Shown: positions 34,610 to 47,296, counted from the stretch's first letter. The stretch: 64,000 nucleotides of DNA from Microcaldota archaeon (GCA_021810105.1 JAJZJM010000001.1:124001-188000); one strand, 5' to 3'. The notes: generated by a model from the sequence alone, not told the origin. A program made the numbers and translations.

Positions 34610-34963
34610 ATGGAATCTAATGTTAGGCTATGCCTTGACTCTATGCTCACTCAAAGGGAGCAGCTTATAATGATAGAGATAGGGTCTGACAGCATAGGCA
34701 GCGCCTCAAGCTTTGTCGAATACATGAGCGACAGCTATAGCATTTCTAGAAGCTCGGTCTGGTATATTCTCAAAAGGCTGAAGGATAAAAGGCTCCTGTA
34801 TTTCGCAACACGCGAAGACCCTGGCAGAAGTCTTGAGCTTACAAAGGAGGGGATGGAAAGGCTGCGGTTGGTTGAGAGAAGCAAAAGCGAAATACTGAAT
34901 TATTTCGCAAAGGAGTCTGCGGTAGGGATAGGCGCTCTCCACAGGCTTAGGGTAACAAGGTGA
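34610..34963 (+). CDS. Winged-helix protein
   Basis: About 117 residues starting MESNVRLCLDSMLTQREQ. A winged-helix pattern is visible in SDSYSISRSSVWYILKRLKD (recognition helix) followed by a wing KRLLYFATREDPGRSLELTKEGMERL, as in PadR/MarR-like regulators. A longer frame from 34430 has no homology-like content and crosses the hairpin above, so it is rejected. It is probably a transcription regulator; target unknown. The short gap to the MGMT gene on the opposite strand has no clear operator. Confidence 0.6.
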   Translation: MESNVRLCLDSMLTQREQLIMIEIGSDSIGSASSFVEYMSDSYSISRSSVWYILKRLKDKRLLYFATREDPGRSLELTKEGMERLRLVERSKSEILNYFAKESAVGIGALHRLRVTR

Positions 34964-35067
34964 ATGCCACAGGTGGAAAATGTGCAGGGCAAATTCCCTG
35001 CACAATAATGATTATAGGTTTTGCATTAATGCCGGGTTTTGCGCCAAATTCCTGCTGCTTAATGTTT

Positions 35068-35373
35068 TTACATTGCGCCTTCTTTCTTCAGCATCTCGAT
35101 TTTTCTTTTAGAGCCGCCGGATGAATAGTTGCCAGGGCTGCCATTGCTTTTTATCACCCTGTGGCAGGGTATTGTTGGCGCGAACGGGTTCCTCTTCATT
35201 GTTGTTCCAACAGCCCTGTATGCATTCGGATGGCCTGCCATTATTGCAACTTCCTTATATGATCTCGTCTGCCCTTTTGGTATCTTCATTGTGGCGGTCA
35301 GTACATCAATCTGGAATGGCGTCAATCCTTTAGCAACAAGCATGCTTATGGTAATCTTTTTCTTGCCAGACAT
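35068..35373 (-). CDS. ogt: Methylated-DNA-protein cysteine methyltransferase
   Basis: About 101 residues, the bare catalytic domain. It takes alkyl groups from O6-alkylguanine onto its own cysteine. The active site IPCHRVIKSNGSPGNYSSG is intact with Cys, so it is a true methyltransferase and not an alkyltransferase-like protein. The DNA-binding helix YKEVAIMAGHPNAYRAVGTTM carries the Arg finger. The N-terminal domain seen in longer homologues is absent, which is common in archaea. Divergent from the BCAT gene with about 60 bases between. Confidence 0.92.
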   Translation of the reverse strand: MSGKKKITISMLVAKGLTPFQIDVLTATMKIPKGQTRSYKEVAIMAGHPNAYRAVGTTMKRNPFAPTIPCHRVIKSNGSPGNYSSGGSKRKIEMLKKEGAM

Positions 35374-35432
35374 GCTATTATTTATCCTTATAATCTTATT
35401 AATCTTGCCAGAGATTATGCATTGTTGGTATA

Positions 35433-36374
35433 ATGCCAGGAAAAAACAGATCCGTATACCATGATCTTAAGCTAAAAGTGTGGCTTGACGGTAAAATAAT
35501 TAGATACGCAGATGCGAACGTACCTATACTTACTCATTCCCTGCAATATGGAAGTGGAATATTTGAAGGCATAAGGGCTTATGCGACAGACAGGGGCACT
35601 GCAATATTCAGGCTTTCTGATCACGTTGCAAGACTTATAAGGAGTATGAAAATCTACTCTATAATGCCAAATTACACACAGAAAGAGCTGGAGAAGGCGA
35701 TTGTGCAGGTCGTAAAGGCGAATGGATTAAAGCCGTGCTACATAAGGCCGTTCATATTCTACAATTCGGATAAGATAGGAATAGCTACGTATGGAAAAGA
35801 GACAAGCACATTCATAGCCGCAGTGCCTTTTGGTGACTATTATGGCGCCGGAACCACTAAAGGAATACGTTGCAAAGTATCCTCTTGGAGAAGGATAAAT
35901 TCGAGCATACTCCCTGTTGAAGCTAAGGCTTCTGGAAACTACATAAATTCGATAATAGCAGGCAATGAGGCGAAGGCATCAGGCTTTGATGAGACAATAT
36001 TGCTCTCGTATAACGGGTACGTTGCAGAGGGAGCCGCGGACAATATCTTCATTGTAAAAGGCGGCAGACTTGTAACCCCGAATGCGAGCGCTGACATACT
36101 GATAGGAGTGACAAGAGACACAATAATAAAAATTGCGGAGAGCATAGGCATCATAGTGGAGGAGAGGGAGACCCATAAAGAGGAGCTCTATTCTGCTGAT
36201 GAGGTTTTCCTATGCGGTACAGCTGCAGAGATAACTCCGGTAGTAAATGTGGATGGGATAAGCATAGGGAACGGGAGACCAGGACCTATAACAAAACTGC
36301 TTGCGAATAATTACAAAAGCATAGTTACAGGGCATAACGAGGAGTTTGCTGATTGGCTGACTTATGTCAAATGA
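35433..36374 (+). CDS. ilvE: Branched-chain amino acid aminotransferase
   Basis: About 313 residues, fold-type IV PLP enzyme. It shows LTHSLQYGSGIFEGIRAY near residue 35, VEAKASGNYINSIIAGNEAKASGFDE with the PLP lysine, and LSYNGYVAEGAADNIFIVKGG, then VFLCGTAAEITPVVNVDG. These are the standard class IV signature positions. It interconverts Leu/Ile/Val and their 2-oxoacids. No other branched-chain biosynthesis gene is in the window, so it may serve either synthesis or amino-acid fermentation together with the acyl-CoA synthetase near 62 kb. Confidence 0.92.
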   Translation: MPGKNRSVYHDLKLKVWLDGKIIRYADANVPILTHSLQYGSGIFEGIRAYATDRGTAIFRLSDHVARLIRSMKIYSIMPNYTQKELEKAIVQVVKANGLKPCYIRPFIFYNSDKIGIATYGKETSTFIAAVPFGDYYGAGTTKGIRCKVSSWRRINSSILPVEAKASGNYINSIIAGNEAKASGFDETILLSYNGYVAEGAADNIFIVKGGRLVTPNASADILIGVTRDTIIKIAESIGIIVEERETHKEELYSADEVFLCGTAAEITPVVNVDGISIGNGRPGPITKLLANNYKSIVTGHNEEFADWLTYVK

Positions 36375-36462
36375 GCAATCAACATTTCAATTCTGCATAG
36401 ACAAACGCTGTGTGATAGGGCGCTGCTTTGCTCTCTTTTTACTTAGAATCTAAAACAAATGC

Positions 36463-36831
36463 TTAAAGCAGTTTAAGCTTGCTGGTAAAGATATCTATCT
36501 CGCTGCTCTTCCAGGGCCCTATCCCTAGAGCGGTAATGGTTCCGGGAGGCAATTGTGTGAGGCCAGCATCGTTCACTAGCGAGCATGGCACCTTCTTAAA
36601 TCTGAATGCACCATAAATTTTCTTTAAAGACTCTTCGTCTGGAAGCTTCAATACAATCTTTTTTTGGCCTGTATCCATCCACTCCTTTGCTACCCCTTTG
36701 TCGATCTTTTCGGTTTCAATAAATGAAAGAACAGAGGCATGGCAGCCTTGAGCAACCATCTTCCCTTTACCCATGTCTAGGTCAGCTCTAAGTATTATTA
36801 CCTGCTTTATTTCCTGATCTGAACCCGGCAT
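36463..36831 (-). CDS. pth2: Peptidyl-tRNA hydrolase, Pth2 type
   Basis: About 122 residues. The archaeal/eukaryal Pth2 pattern is complete: KQVIILRADLDMGKGKMVAQ, GCHASVLSFIE, WMDTGQKKIVLKLPDEESL, and the C-terminal LVNDAGLTQLPPGTITALGI. It releases tRNA from peptidyl-tRNAs dropped by ribosomes. It stands as a single gene on the minus strand. Confidence 0.95.
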   Translation of the reverse strand: MPGSDQEIKQVIILRADLDMGKGKMVAQGCHASVLSFIETEKIDKGVAKEWMDTGQKKIVLKLPDEESLKKIYGAFRFKKVPCSLVNDAGLTQLPPGTITALGIGPWKSSEIDIFTSKLKLL

Positions 36832-36900
36832 ACTCTCTTTTGGTAAAGAGCATTTTTATTATGTGCGGTAGTTCGATGCATCCTTTTTATTCGATATTGC

Positions 36901-37482
36901 CTATTGCCTACTTCCTACCAGCTTAGCAACGTCTCCCCAGTTATGCGCAGTAGAGATTCTGTTTTTATTTATCATCTGCAGTATTTTTCCCGCACTCCTA
37001 TTGTACTTCCTTTCAAAAAGTATGACGTTAACACCTTCTTTTGCAGCCATTATTGCAACAATCGGGTCATCCTCCACAAGAGTGGCATTTTCCGACTTTG
37101 CTATCCTTATCTTATCCTTATCCAGCACTGTATAGATTCTCGCTTCATGCACACCCTCTTTTTGAAGCGCAAGATTAAGCTCATTCTTCTCCAAAATAGG
37201 ATTTGCTGTACATAATATTAAATCTGATGGAGTTCTAGTGCGCATGAAACTTGCTGCATTTTGTTCTATGCATATTTCTGGCTGCGTAATCAGCTTTGCG
37301 CCTGCACTCTTCAACGGCCTTAGCAATTGAAATAGCCCTTCAGTGAAGGCCCTTGCAATACCAGTATCAGAACCTGGAAATCTTTTGTTTATATGAGGGG
37401 TAATGTCGTCTATCGCAACTCCGTCAAAATCCAGCATCACCTTAGATGTCGGTTTGCCTATTCCATTTTTGCTGCTCTGCAT
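36901..37482 (-). CDS. HAD-like hydrolase family protein
   Basis: About 193 residues from MQSSKNGIGKP. The motif VMLDFDGVAIDD is a HAD motif I (DxD-like: D-F-D), with a possible motif II Thr/Ser in LILCTANP, a Lys in VLDKDKIRIAKS and an acidic motif IV LVEDDPIVAIMAA. That makes a small soluble phosphatase-type HAD domain likely. A longer frame from 37542 is open but has no family-like N-terminus. Substrate unknown. Confidence 0.65.
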   Translation of the reverse strand: MQSSKNGIGKPTSKVMLDFDGVAIDDITPHINKRFPGSDTGIARAFTEGLFQLLRPLKSAGAKLITQPEICIEQNAASFMRTRTPSDLILCTANPILEKNELNLALQKEGVHEARIYTVLDKDKIRIAKSENATLVEDDPIVAIMAAKEGVNVILFERKYNRSAGKILQMINKNRISTAHNWGDVAKLVGSRQ

Positions 37483-37623
37483 TGAAACCCTTTTTGTGCG
37501 TATGGTAAATCGAATCTGATGTTTAAATATAACGAAGCGCACTTTGACGAATGACGAAATGAATGTTTATGAACGCTTATGATGCGCATATTTATTGTTT
37601 GCAGTGCATATACCATTGGTTCA

Positions 37624-38772
37624 ATGCTTGACGATAATGCAAAGGCCATGATAACACCCCTTTTCAGGGACTATTATGGGCATATCGAAATCAGGGACGG
37701 GCACATAGGAGAGAGGGAATTCGGATTCGGAGATTTCGAGAAAAAGATTTCATTCAGGCATTACTCTTTCAGCAACGCTGCTTTATTGAAGAAATACATA
37801 GTAGATAATGCACCGGCATTCATATCCTATTCGCCTGCGTTCTACCAAGAACCCTCTGGTAGACCTATGGAGAAAAAAGGTTGGCTTGGAGCAGAGCTAG
37901 TATTCGACCTTGATGCGGGAGACTTGCATTTAGAATGCCAAAAACAGCACTCTAGAGCATGGGTGTGCAGCAACTGCTTGGAGAAAGTTAAGTTGGAAAC
38001 CATCAAACTCATTGAGGATTTCCTGATCCCTGATTTTGGATTTTCAACCAAGGAGATGTCAATAAACTTCAGCGGGAACAGAGGATATCATGTGCATGTA
38101 AGCTGCGACCCGGTTTATCAATTAAAATCAAAGAGCAGAGAGGCTATAACAGACTACATATCTGGCAAGAAAATAGACCCAGACTGGTTCTTCCCATCCA
38201 TAGGAAAAAAGATTGCAAAACTTTCCGGGCCAAAGCCATCCGATCCAGGATGGGGAGGAAAGCTTGCCGGGGATGTAATAAAAAGCATTAATGGAGGCGT
38301 GGATGCTCTTGTAGCGATTGGGATAGAAAGGAAAATTGCCAAGGCTTTGGATGCCAAAAAGGCAGACGTAATATTCGGGATAAGCAATGGAAACTGGGAC
38401 AAGGTCGCGATACCAAAGAAGGATGAATTCTGGAAAGGCATTATATTGAAAATATCACCCAATTTGGGATGCGCAATAGACAAGAACGTTACAAAGGATG
38501 TACACCATCTTATACGCATGCCGGAGACACTGCACGGGGACACGGGCCTTGCTGGAAAGAGCATAGGATCGGTATCTGAATTGGAAAAGTTTGACCCTAT
38601 GAAAGATGCAATTGCGTTTAACAGCGGCGAGATAACTGTAGAGGCGGAACTTCCTTATAAATTAATTATGATGGGAAATGAATATGGCCCATACTCAAAG
38701 CAGAGGGTGGAATTACCCTCATATGCAGCCATATACCTCATACTAAAAAGATTTGCGAAATTGATTGTTTGA
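37624..38772 (+). CDS. priS: DNA primase small subunit
   Basis: About 382 residues. It is the catalytic subunit that makes primers for replication with PriL. The catalytic VFDLDAGD motif is near residue 97, the zinc-binding cluster is CQKQHSRAWVCSNC, and FSGNRGYHVHVSCDP carries the conserved SGxxGxH motif. A conserved downstream Asp/His block is VHHLIRMPETLHGDTGL. ATG 37624 is preferred to 37579 because TATTTATT (37589-37596) lies about 30 bases before it. PriL is not in the window. Confidence 0.93.
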   Translation: MLDDNAKAMITPLFRDYYGHIEIRDGHIGEREFGFGDFEKKISFRHYSFSNAALLKKYIVDNAPAFISYSPAFYQEPSGRPMEKKGWLGAELVFDLDAGDLHLECQKQHSRAWVCSNCLEKVKLETIKLIEDFLIPDFGFSTKEMSINFSGNRGYHVHVSCDPVYQLKSKSREAITDYISGKKIDPDWFFPSIGKKIAKLSGPKPSDPGWGGKLAGDVIKSINGGVDALVAIGIERKIAKALDAKKADVIFGISNGNWDKVAIPKKDEFWKGIILKISPNLGCAIDKNVTKDVHHLIRMPETLHGDTGLAGKSIGSVSELEKFDPMKDAIAFNSGEITVEAELPYKLIMMGNEYGPYSKQRVELPSYAAIYLILKRFAKLIV

Positions 38773-38826
38773 GGCACCTTTTTATTATTGATTGTCAAAT
38801 CTTAAATGCTGTAATGGGGACATCAG

Positions 38827-41157
38827 ATGAGCGAATCAGACACAATTCACGTGCATGCTGGAGAAGCGCATGTTAATCATGAACATAAAAAACGCTTTGG
38901 CATAAGCAATTTGAAAAAGCTAGCCGAAGAGAAGATTAGGCTTAAGCATGTTCTTTCTGGGCTTATCTATCTGCTAATAGCGCTTGTCCTATTTTATCCG
39001 ATTGCTCTGCATATGTCATCCGTAGCCCCGGGAACCGGAGGAGACCTCTATAGCAATATGTGGGGCATGTGGTGGATTTCCTATACACTCCTGCATGCGC
39101 CATCAAGCATGTGGTACACTTACCTGCTATTTTGGCCAGTAGGGAGCAATATAGCCTACTTTACCACTGCGCCTCTCGCGTCAATACTTACAGGCCCATT
39201 CCAGGCGATTAGCCTGACGTTTGCATATAATATGATCTTTTTCACGGGCTTCGTAATAACAGGAATAGGAATGTTCATACTTGCAGACTACATTACAAAA
39301 AATCAATATGCAGCGTTCTTTGCTGGAATAATTTTTGCATTTAGCGCATACCATACTGCAGCTGCAGTAGGCCATCTTGATTGGATGGATATCGGATGGG
39401 TTCCGCTTGTCCTTTATTTCTTCATAAGAATGCTCAGAGATGATAGAAAATACCTCTATTCTATAGGCATGGCTTTCTCTTTCGTATTTGCAGTGTTTAT
39501 GGGAGACATAGAGCAGGGAATAATGACGCTGGTACTTCTTTTCTTAGTACTGGTCTGCTATGCAGTTTATCCAAAAACCAGGAAGCTTGTATTAAAAAGA
39601 AAATTTATTGCAGCACTAGGAGTGGGAGTTGTAGCAACATTCATAATAGGATCTTGGGGCTTTATACCGCTTCTTCACGGAGTTTTGGTTAAGGGCGGGC
39701 TTCAAAACGTAAATAGCAGAAATACTTTGCAGAATGATGCAGAATGGAGCGACCCAATACTCTCATTCTTTTTGCCTAGCCCGTACAATGGTCTGATAGG
39801 CGGGATTTCTTCCGCATACAGCAGCATATATTCTGTAGATCCTAATGAAAGAATTGCTTATATAGGATATATTGCAATAATACTTCTTCTTTACGGAGTG
39901 TTCAAGAATTTCAAGGAAGCCAGGCTTTGGATAATAATAGCATTTGTATTCGGATGGCTCACTCTTGGGCCATTCATAGAATTTGGAGGATATGTGAGCA
40001 GCGGCATACCAGGAATATACCAGCTTTATCATTATATACCAGGATTCAGCATACTGCAGGAAGCAGATAGGTTCTATGTTGTATTCAGCATCGCAATTGC
40101 CATGATGGCAGCTTTTGGAATGAAAAGCCTCATAGAGAAAATATCAAAGATGAACCACAGAAGCAGAAACTCTCTAATATACGGAACTGTTGGAATCCTC
40201 TCTATAATCTTTATTATTGAAAGCGCAGGAATTATGACACCAGGAGTGGCTGCTGCAAATACTACACATATAACCATACCTAACTTTTACAATATAATTG
40301 CAAACTCAACAGTCCAATTCAGCGTACTCCAATTGCCAATTATAATAAACAATAACATTCCATTTCCGGATCTTGCTGCCGGAGAGGCATCTTTTTACAC
40401 AGTAGCATCGCATAAGCCGATACTTGGAGGATATGGAGGCAGGATAAACACAACTCAGGAGCTTACCCTTTTCTCCATACCGCTTGCTGTTGCAGTTTAC
40501 AATATGCAAAATGGTAATTTCACCTACACGTCTCCGGTAAACGAGAACTATACTGCAGCAACGCTCCTTTCGCTCTATAATTACCAGACCGCTTTTGTAG
40601 TGCTGAATGAACAGGTATTGAATGCATCTGAGCTTACAGAATTGTACGCTTACTCTGAAGCAGTTTTTGGAAAGCCAGTATACGAGGATAACAGCACAAT
40701 AGCCTTTTCTACAGTGAATGCCATAAACCAATCAATATACAGACAATATGTATCATATCCTCTTACGCTTGATTGGCAGCCGGTCAGCACTTTCATAAAT
40801 GGCAGTGTTGTAAATCTCTGGGAGCCGATAAGCCCTGGACTAATATCAGTATTTGCGCCATACTCTAATACCACAGGCATCATTCGGAAGGTCTCTTCTG
40901 GAGTGCCGTATACTATAAACACAACAGCGAGCTTCTCCGCAATCGCAGTTGGAGGATCTACGCGACTAGCTGTTGATGAGCCAACCTCATCCGGAGGATA
41001 CCGCACAATTGCAACGTTCAACATAACGAATAAGCTATCATCATACTCTTTCAGTACAGACATGGTTTCAGGGCCTCTTGGAAATCCACTCCTCTTCGTC
41101 AGCGATGGATCCGGGAGCATAGGGATTTCAAATATAACTTTCAGTGAAAGCAAATGA
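38827..41157 (+). CDS. Large polytopic membrane protein, GT-C/YfhO-like
   Basis: About 776 residues. An acidic/His-rich cytoplasmic N-terminus of about 45 residues is followed by 10-12 membrane segments to about 480 and a beta-rich extracytoplasmic C-terminus with many sequons. The first loop GTGGDLYSNMWGMWWISY has an acidic residue where GT-C enzymes carry their catalytic Asp, and FSAYHTAAAVGHLDWMDIGW follows. This layout resembles YfhO/GT39-like proteins, but no assignment is firm. It overlaps the nuclease gene downstream as ATGA. That pairing with a DNA-repair gene is probably just operon packing. Confidence 0.68.
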   Translation: MSESDTIHVHAGEAHVNHEHKKRFGISNLKKLAEEKIRLKHVLSGLIYLLIALVLFYPIALHMSSVAPGTGGDLYSNMWGMWWISYTLLHAPSSMWYTYLLFWPVGSNIAYFTTAPLASILTGPFQAISLTFAYNMIFFTGFVITGIGMFILADYITKNQYAAFFAGIIFAFSAYHTAAAVGHLDWMDIGWVPLVLYFFIRMLRDDRKYLYSIGMAFSFVFAVFMGDIEQGIMTLVLLFLVLVCYAVYPKTRKLVLKRKFIAALGVGVVATFIIGSWGFIPLLHGVLVKGGLQNVNSRNTLQNDAEWSDPILSFFLPSPYNGLIGGISSAYSSIYSVDPNERIAYIGYIAIILLLYGVFKNFKEARLWIIIAFVFGWLTLGPFIEFGGYVSSGIPGIYQLYHYIPGFSILQEADRFYVVFSIAIAMMAAFGMKSLIEKISKMNHRSRNSLIYGTVGILSIIFIIESAGIMTPGVAAANTTHITIPNFYNIIANSTVQFSVLQLPIIINNNIPFPDLAAGEASFYTVASHKPILGGYGGRINTTQELTLFSIPLAVAVYNMQNGNFTYTSPVNENYTAATLLSLYNYQTAFVVLNEQVLNASELTELYAYSEAVFGKPVYEDNSTIAFSTVNAINQSIYRQYVSYPLTLDWQPVSTFINGSVVNLWEPISPGLISVFAPYSNTTGIIRKVSSGVPYTINTTASFSAIAVGGSTRLAVDEPTSSGGYRTIATFNITNKLSSYSFSTDMVSGPLGNPLLFVSDGSGSIGISNITFSESK

Positions 41158-41801
41158 AAACTTTAAAGGTCATAGTTGACGAGCGGGAGAGGAATGCAGA
41201 AATAAATTCTTTGCTAAAAGAGAACATGCTCGTGGAGAGAAAAACCATAGATGTGGGCGACTATGTTGTATCTGACAGAATATGCATAGAACGGAAGGCT
41301 GTGCCTGATTTTGAAAGCTCTTTGATAAACGGAAGACTGTTCGAGCAGGCGAAGATGCTGAAGGAGAGCTACGAGCATCCGATAATAATTGTGGAGGGGG
41401 ATGTTGAAGATTTCAGACTCGCTAAAAATGTTATAATAGGGACATTTGTAGCACTTTACGTAGATAATGGAATCGAGGTAATAATGTCAAGGAACCCGAA
41501 AGAGACATACGAGTTCATAAAGGTTATAGCAAAGCATGAGCAGGATGGCAGCATCAGGGAACCTTCGCTCAAAGGAGCCAGACGGGCGCATAGCACTTCA
41601 GACTATCAGGAATTTATAATCGCAAATTTGCCAGGAATAGGAATAAAAATGGCAAGATCTTTGCTAAAACATTTTGGAAATATAAAATGCGTGGCCAATG
41701 CCAGCATTGAAGAGCTTATGAAAGTGGAGAAAGTCGGGGAGAAAAAGGCACTAATGATACACAGCGTCATAAACGATAAGTATGCTGAGAAAAATGTGTG
41801 A
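41154..41801 (+). CDS. XPF/ERCC4-type nuclease with HhH domain
   Basis: About 215 residues. The ERCC4 nuclease domain starts KVIVDERERNAEI and holds the active site IERKAVPDFESSLINGRLFEQ (ERKxxxD with flanking acidic and basic residues). A C-terminal tandem helix-hairpin-helix is at about 155-205 (IANLPGIGIKMARSLLKHFG, LMKVEKVGEKKALMI). It cleaves branched or flapped DNA in repair and fork processing. No helicase domain is present, so it is the short XPF form, not full-length Hef. Confidence 0.93.
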   Translation: MKTLKVIVDERERNAEINSLLKENMLVERKTIDVGDYVVSDRICIERKAVPDFESSLINGRLFEQAKMLKESYEHPIIIVEGDVEDFRLAKNVIIGTFVALYVDNGIEVIMSRNPKETYEFIKVIAKHEQDGSIREPSLKGARRAHSTSDYQEFIIANLPGIGIKMARSLLKHFGNIKCVANASIEELMKVEKVGEKKALMIHSVINDKYAEKNV

Positions 41802-41808
41802 TGCGCAG

Positions 41809-42303
41809 TTATTCAAGCCTGGATGCCGCCATTTCACGGAATATTCTGATGTCTAAATCTCCTTTTTCTTTTATTCCCAGTCCTCTAGCTTTTGAAAGAA
41901 TTTCGCTTTTTCCCCTCTTGAAATCCTTGGCGTTAACAAGCAATGGCTTTATTTTATTGTATGCTGCAGGGCTGTTTGCAAACACAACAAGGTTTTTGCC
42001 TGGCTTTGCGCCTGCCTTTTTTATTGCTACGCTTATCTGTTTTGTCATTGCTGCGAAAAGCAGCATCTCAGTTGCAATGCTCTTTGATATGTTGCTGCCA
42101 GATTTGAAAGCAAGCTCTGCATCTATATAAGCCCCTGCCAGATGGCTACGGTTTATTATGTAATCTGCATCAAATACCTGGATTACATTTTTGAGCCCGT
42201 TTAGCATCGACAGCCGCTCTATTATGCCGTTTAAACTCGTCTTCGGCGTTGCCTCTTTTATAATGAAATTTGACTTATGCATAGGAAAATATCCCCACAG
42301 CAT
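41809..42303 (-). CDS. KEOPS complex subunit Cgi121
   Basis: About 164 residues. The Cgi121/TPRKB pattern is clear: QVFDADYIINRSHLAGAYI near residue 45, FKSGSNISKSIATEMLLFAA and KQISVAIKKAGAKPG. Cgi121 binds Bud32 and helps recruit tRNA to KEOPS for t6A synthesis. ATG 42303 or the internal ATG at 42279 (MHKSNFIIKEATP) are both possible. Other KEOPS genes are not in the window. Confidence 0.85.
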   Translation of the reverse strand: MLWGYFPMHKSNFIIKEATPKTSLNGIIERLSMLNGLKNVIQVFDADYIINRSHLAGAYIDAELAFKSGSNISKSIATEMLLFAAMTKQISVAIKKAGAKPGKNLVVFANSPAAYNKIKPLLVNAKDFKRGKSEILSKARGLGIKEKGDLDIRIFREMAASRLE

Positions 42304-42440
42304 TTATTTATCCTTATGGTTGCATTGGCAAAGAAAAGAGTTTGTATATTGAACCGGAGCAAACGGAACCGAATATGAATCTACAACTTTTTACATTAGG
42401 TAAGCTGCCTCTTGCATAGCTCACGCTAACGTTCTGAAGT

Positions 42441-42469
42441 AAAATAAAAAGACGGAGAAGAAGTTTGCA
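42441..42469 (-). promoter_or_regulatory. 23S processing stem, 3' arm, with T-rich terminator
   Basis: GGAGAAGAAGTTTGCA (42454-42469, plus strand) is the exact reverse complement of 45305-45320. The two arms would pair around the whole 23S transcript. Just beyond it the minus-strand transcript runs into GTCTTTTTATTT, a likely terminator. Confidence 0.8.
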
Positions 42470-45304
<2,835 letters not shown>

Positions 45305-45495
45305 TGCAAACTTCTTCTCCTCGAATCAATCGCCAAACAGGCGATCTCACAAATGCAGCAAGAGAGATTATGGACTCTGTTAACGTATTTTCATCAAGCA
45401 GAAAAAAGCCTTCAAATACAGAAAAGAGCCTATAAGAGCTCAGTTGCCATAATAGCACCGAGCTATTATAATGTAGAATAAGGTATAAATAGGTT
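45305..45495 (-). promoter_or_regulatory. 23S leader, processing arm and promoter
   Basis: TGCAAACTTCTTCTCC (45305-45320) is the 5' arm of the processing stem. About 165 bases upstream a TATA-like element, read on the plus strand as GGTATAAATAGG (45482-45493), is placed to drive the rRNA. A leader hairpin with GAGCTC and GCTCGG elements lies between. Confidence 0.6.
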
Positions 45496-45509
45496 GCTGT
45501 GAATTGCGG

Positions 45510-46060
45510 CTATTCTTTTCCTGCCATAGATAATACCTCATCGAGTGCTGGTTGTAGATCCCTTATGCCTGCTTCGTCTTTTATGTGCGATAGGGAGTGC
45601 TCAACTATTATCTTGGCGCTTAGTTCCTTTTTGAATATATCTGCCTCAGAAAGTGCGACAAAAAGATCATCATCAGAGAATATAGCGGTGATTTTGCACG
45701 TAGGCACATGGTTCCGTATAGCCTTCCAATCGATTGGTGTTTCAATCCATGGCTTTGCTATCTCACGGTCTTCTGGGGCCTCATATGCCGCCTCTGTTAG
45801 ATGTATCCACGGTGCCACAAGAATCACACACCCCCACTTGCAGTCCATGTTGCAATGTGGTGAGATATCTAAGCACGGCCTGGCATCCTATACTATGGCC
45901 TATAAATATTGTTTCTGGGTCTGGCTTTCCAACAATATCGGCTAGATGTTTAATCCATGCATAGATCTTCGGTTTAGCAGAATCGGGCATCAAAGGTGCA
46001 CCAAGGATTTCAACGTGAAAAAGTTCGAAAGGATGGGCTTTGAAAAGAAGATGAATTTCA
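45510..46060 (-). pseudogene. RBBP9/YdeN-type serine hydrolase, truncated and frameshifted
   Basis: Minus-strand reading gives FELFHVEILGAPLMPDSAKP and then ETIFIGHSIGCQAVLRYL, which holds the nucleophile motif GHSIG. The frame shifts near 45830 and continues as CVILVAPWIHLTEAAYEA, FSDDDLFVAL (acid residue) and a His region (VEHSLSHIKDEAGI). Homologues start about 25 residues earlier with an HGW/HGT motif and NWFPWL, which are missing here. The break lies at the stop of the next gene (46079), as if that DNA had replaced the 5' end. Confidence 0.75.
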
Positions 46061-46078
46061 TGTAGAGGAAGCTGCAGC

Positions 46079-47296
46079 CTATATGCTTTCAGAATTGATT
46101 ATTATTCTTTCGAACTTGGTTCTAGGTTTTGTATCTGTTGTTACAAGCCCAGCTCCACGCAATTTGTTTACATAGGAACTTACATTGCTTAACTGCATGC
46201 TGGTTTTTTTTGCTATTTCTGACAAGGTCATTTCGCCATTGCAACACGCCAAAACTTTCAGCACAGCCTTGCTCTTTAACAAAATGCTCATCTCCAAAAA
46301 TTTTAACTTCGAGTCTATAACAATTTCTTTTCTCTTTATTAGTGTCTCGCTGTTTGTCCTGCTCGCAACACTGTTCAGTATACTGTAAAGATAACCCGAG
46401 ATATGCTCCACGTCAAATTTAGGCTTTTTTATCAGCGTTGTTCTTATGCCTAACTTCGAAAAGAATGCAAACAATGGCATTATTATGTTTTTATAAAGCT
46501 CAGCGTAGTCGGTCTGCTTTAAATCTAACTTTTGTAATATGTTCTTTATTTCTTCTGTGCTGTTTCCACACATCGGCAAATTGTCATTGTATGAAATAAA
46601 GGGAACATGTTTCATTTTTAAGATTATCGGTGTCTGTATGCCTTTTGATAAGGTATATGTACTCTCTGACAGTATATCCCTCAGTCTGGTGTAGGCCTGT
46701 GCCCGTTCACTGGATGTTATGAAAAACAACGGGTTGCCCTCATCCTTCTTGTACAATTTGGAGAAATTTTTCGCAATGTAAATATCAAACGGCCTCTGGA
46801 AAATGTGATGCGCCCCGCTATAGAAATTCTTATCTTTTGAATACAGATCAAAAGTTATTTCACTGAGGAAACTGTAAAACCCAAAAAATTCGGTTTTATT
46901 TTGTGCGCAGGCAAACCACGCATCGGAAGCCTTAAATATATCTACATTTTCAACATTGGCACCCATGACTTTCAATAAAAGCTCTATTTCCTCCAATATC
47001 TGTTCGACATACCTTGCAAGAGAGGTATTATTCTTCGAAAGGAGGTTCCTTCTCACCCTTTGATGTATGATAAAATTGTTGTCATGCAATACGATGGAAA
47101 CCTTATGCCCCAAATTCGTAAGCGCCGATATGAGAGAAAGGGCATGTATCGAGAGGTAATTCGGTGTTATATAAGTTATCGGAATTATAAAATGCGTTTT
47201 ACCGGCAATTTTCTCAACATCAAAGCGCTCTCCGTTATCGTAGTTTGTCATACCCTCTTTGACATAATCCGTATAGAAATGCTCCAAAGTACCCAT
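46079..47296 (-). CDS. Unknown protein: Rossmann-like N-terminus and C-terminal winged helix
   Basis: About 405 residues. The N-terminal third looks alpha/beta (THFIIPITYITPNYLSIHAL then NLGHKVSIVLHDNN), like a nucleotide-binding or HUP-type fold, but no HIGH/KMSKS motif or Walker motif is present. The middle is mostly helical. Residues about 345-400 form a winged helix (LKVLACCNGEMTLSEIAKKT, LSNVSSYVNKLRGAGLV). ATG 47296 fits a leaderless start from ATAAATATAAC; TTG 47308 and GTG 47305 are alternatives. It is divergent from the radical SAM operon and shares its promoter region, so it may regulate it. No family recognised. Confidence 0.65.
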   Translation of the reverse strand: MGTLEHFYTDYVKEGMTNYDNGERFDVEKIAGKTHFIIPITYITPNYLSIHALSLISALTNLGHKVSIVLHDNNFIIHQRVRRNLLSKNNTSLARYVEQILEEIELLLKVMGANVENVDIFKASDAWFACAQNKTEFFGFYSFLSEITFDLYSKDKNFYSGAHHIFQRPFDIYIAKNFSKLYKKDEGNPLFFITSSERAQAYTRLRDILSESTYTLSKGIQTPIILKMKHVPFISYNDNLPMCGNSTEEIKNILQKLDLKQTDYAELYKNIIMPLFAFFSKLGIRTTLIKKPKFDVEHISGYLYSILNSVASRTNSETLIKRKEIVIDSKLKFLEMSILLKSKAVLKVLACCNGEMTLSEIAKKTSMQLSNVSSYVNKLRGAGLVTTDTKPRTKFERIIINSESI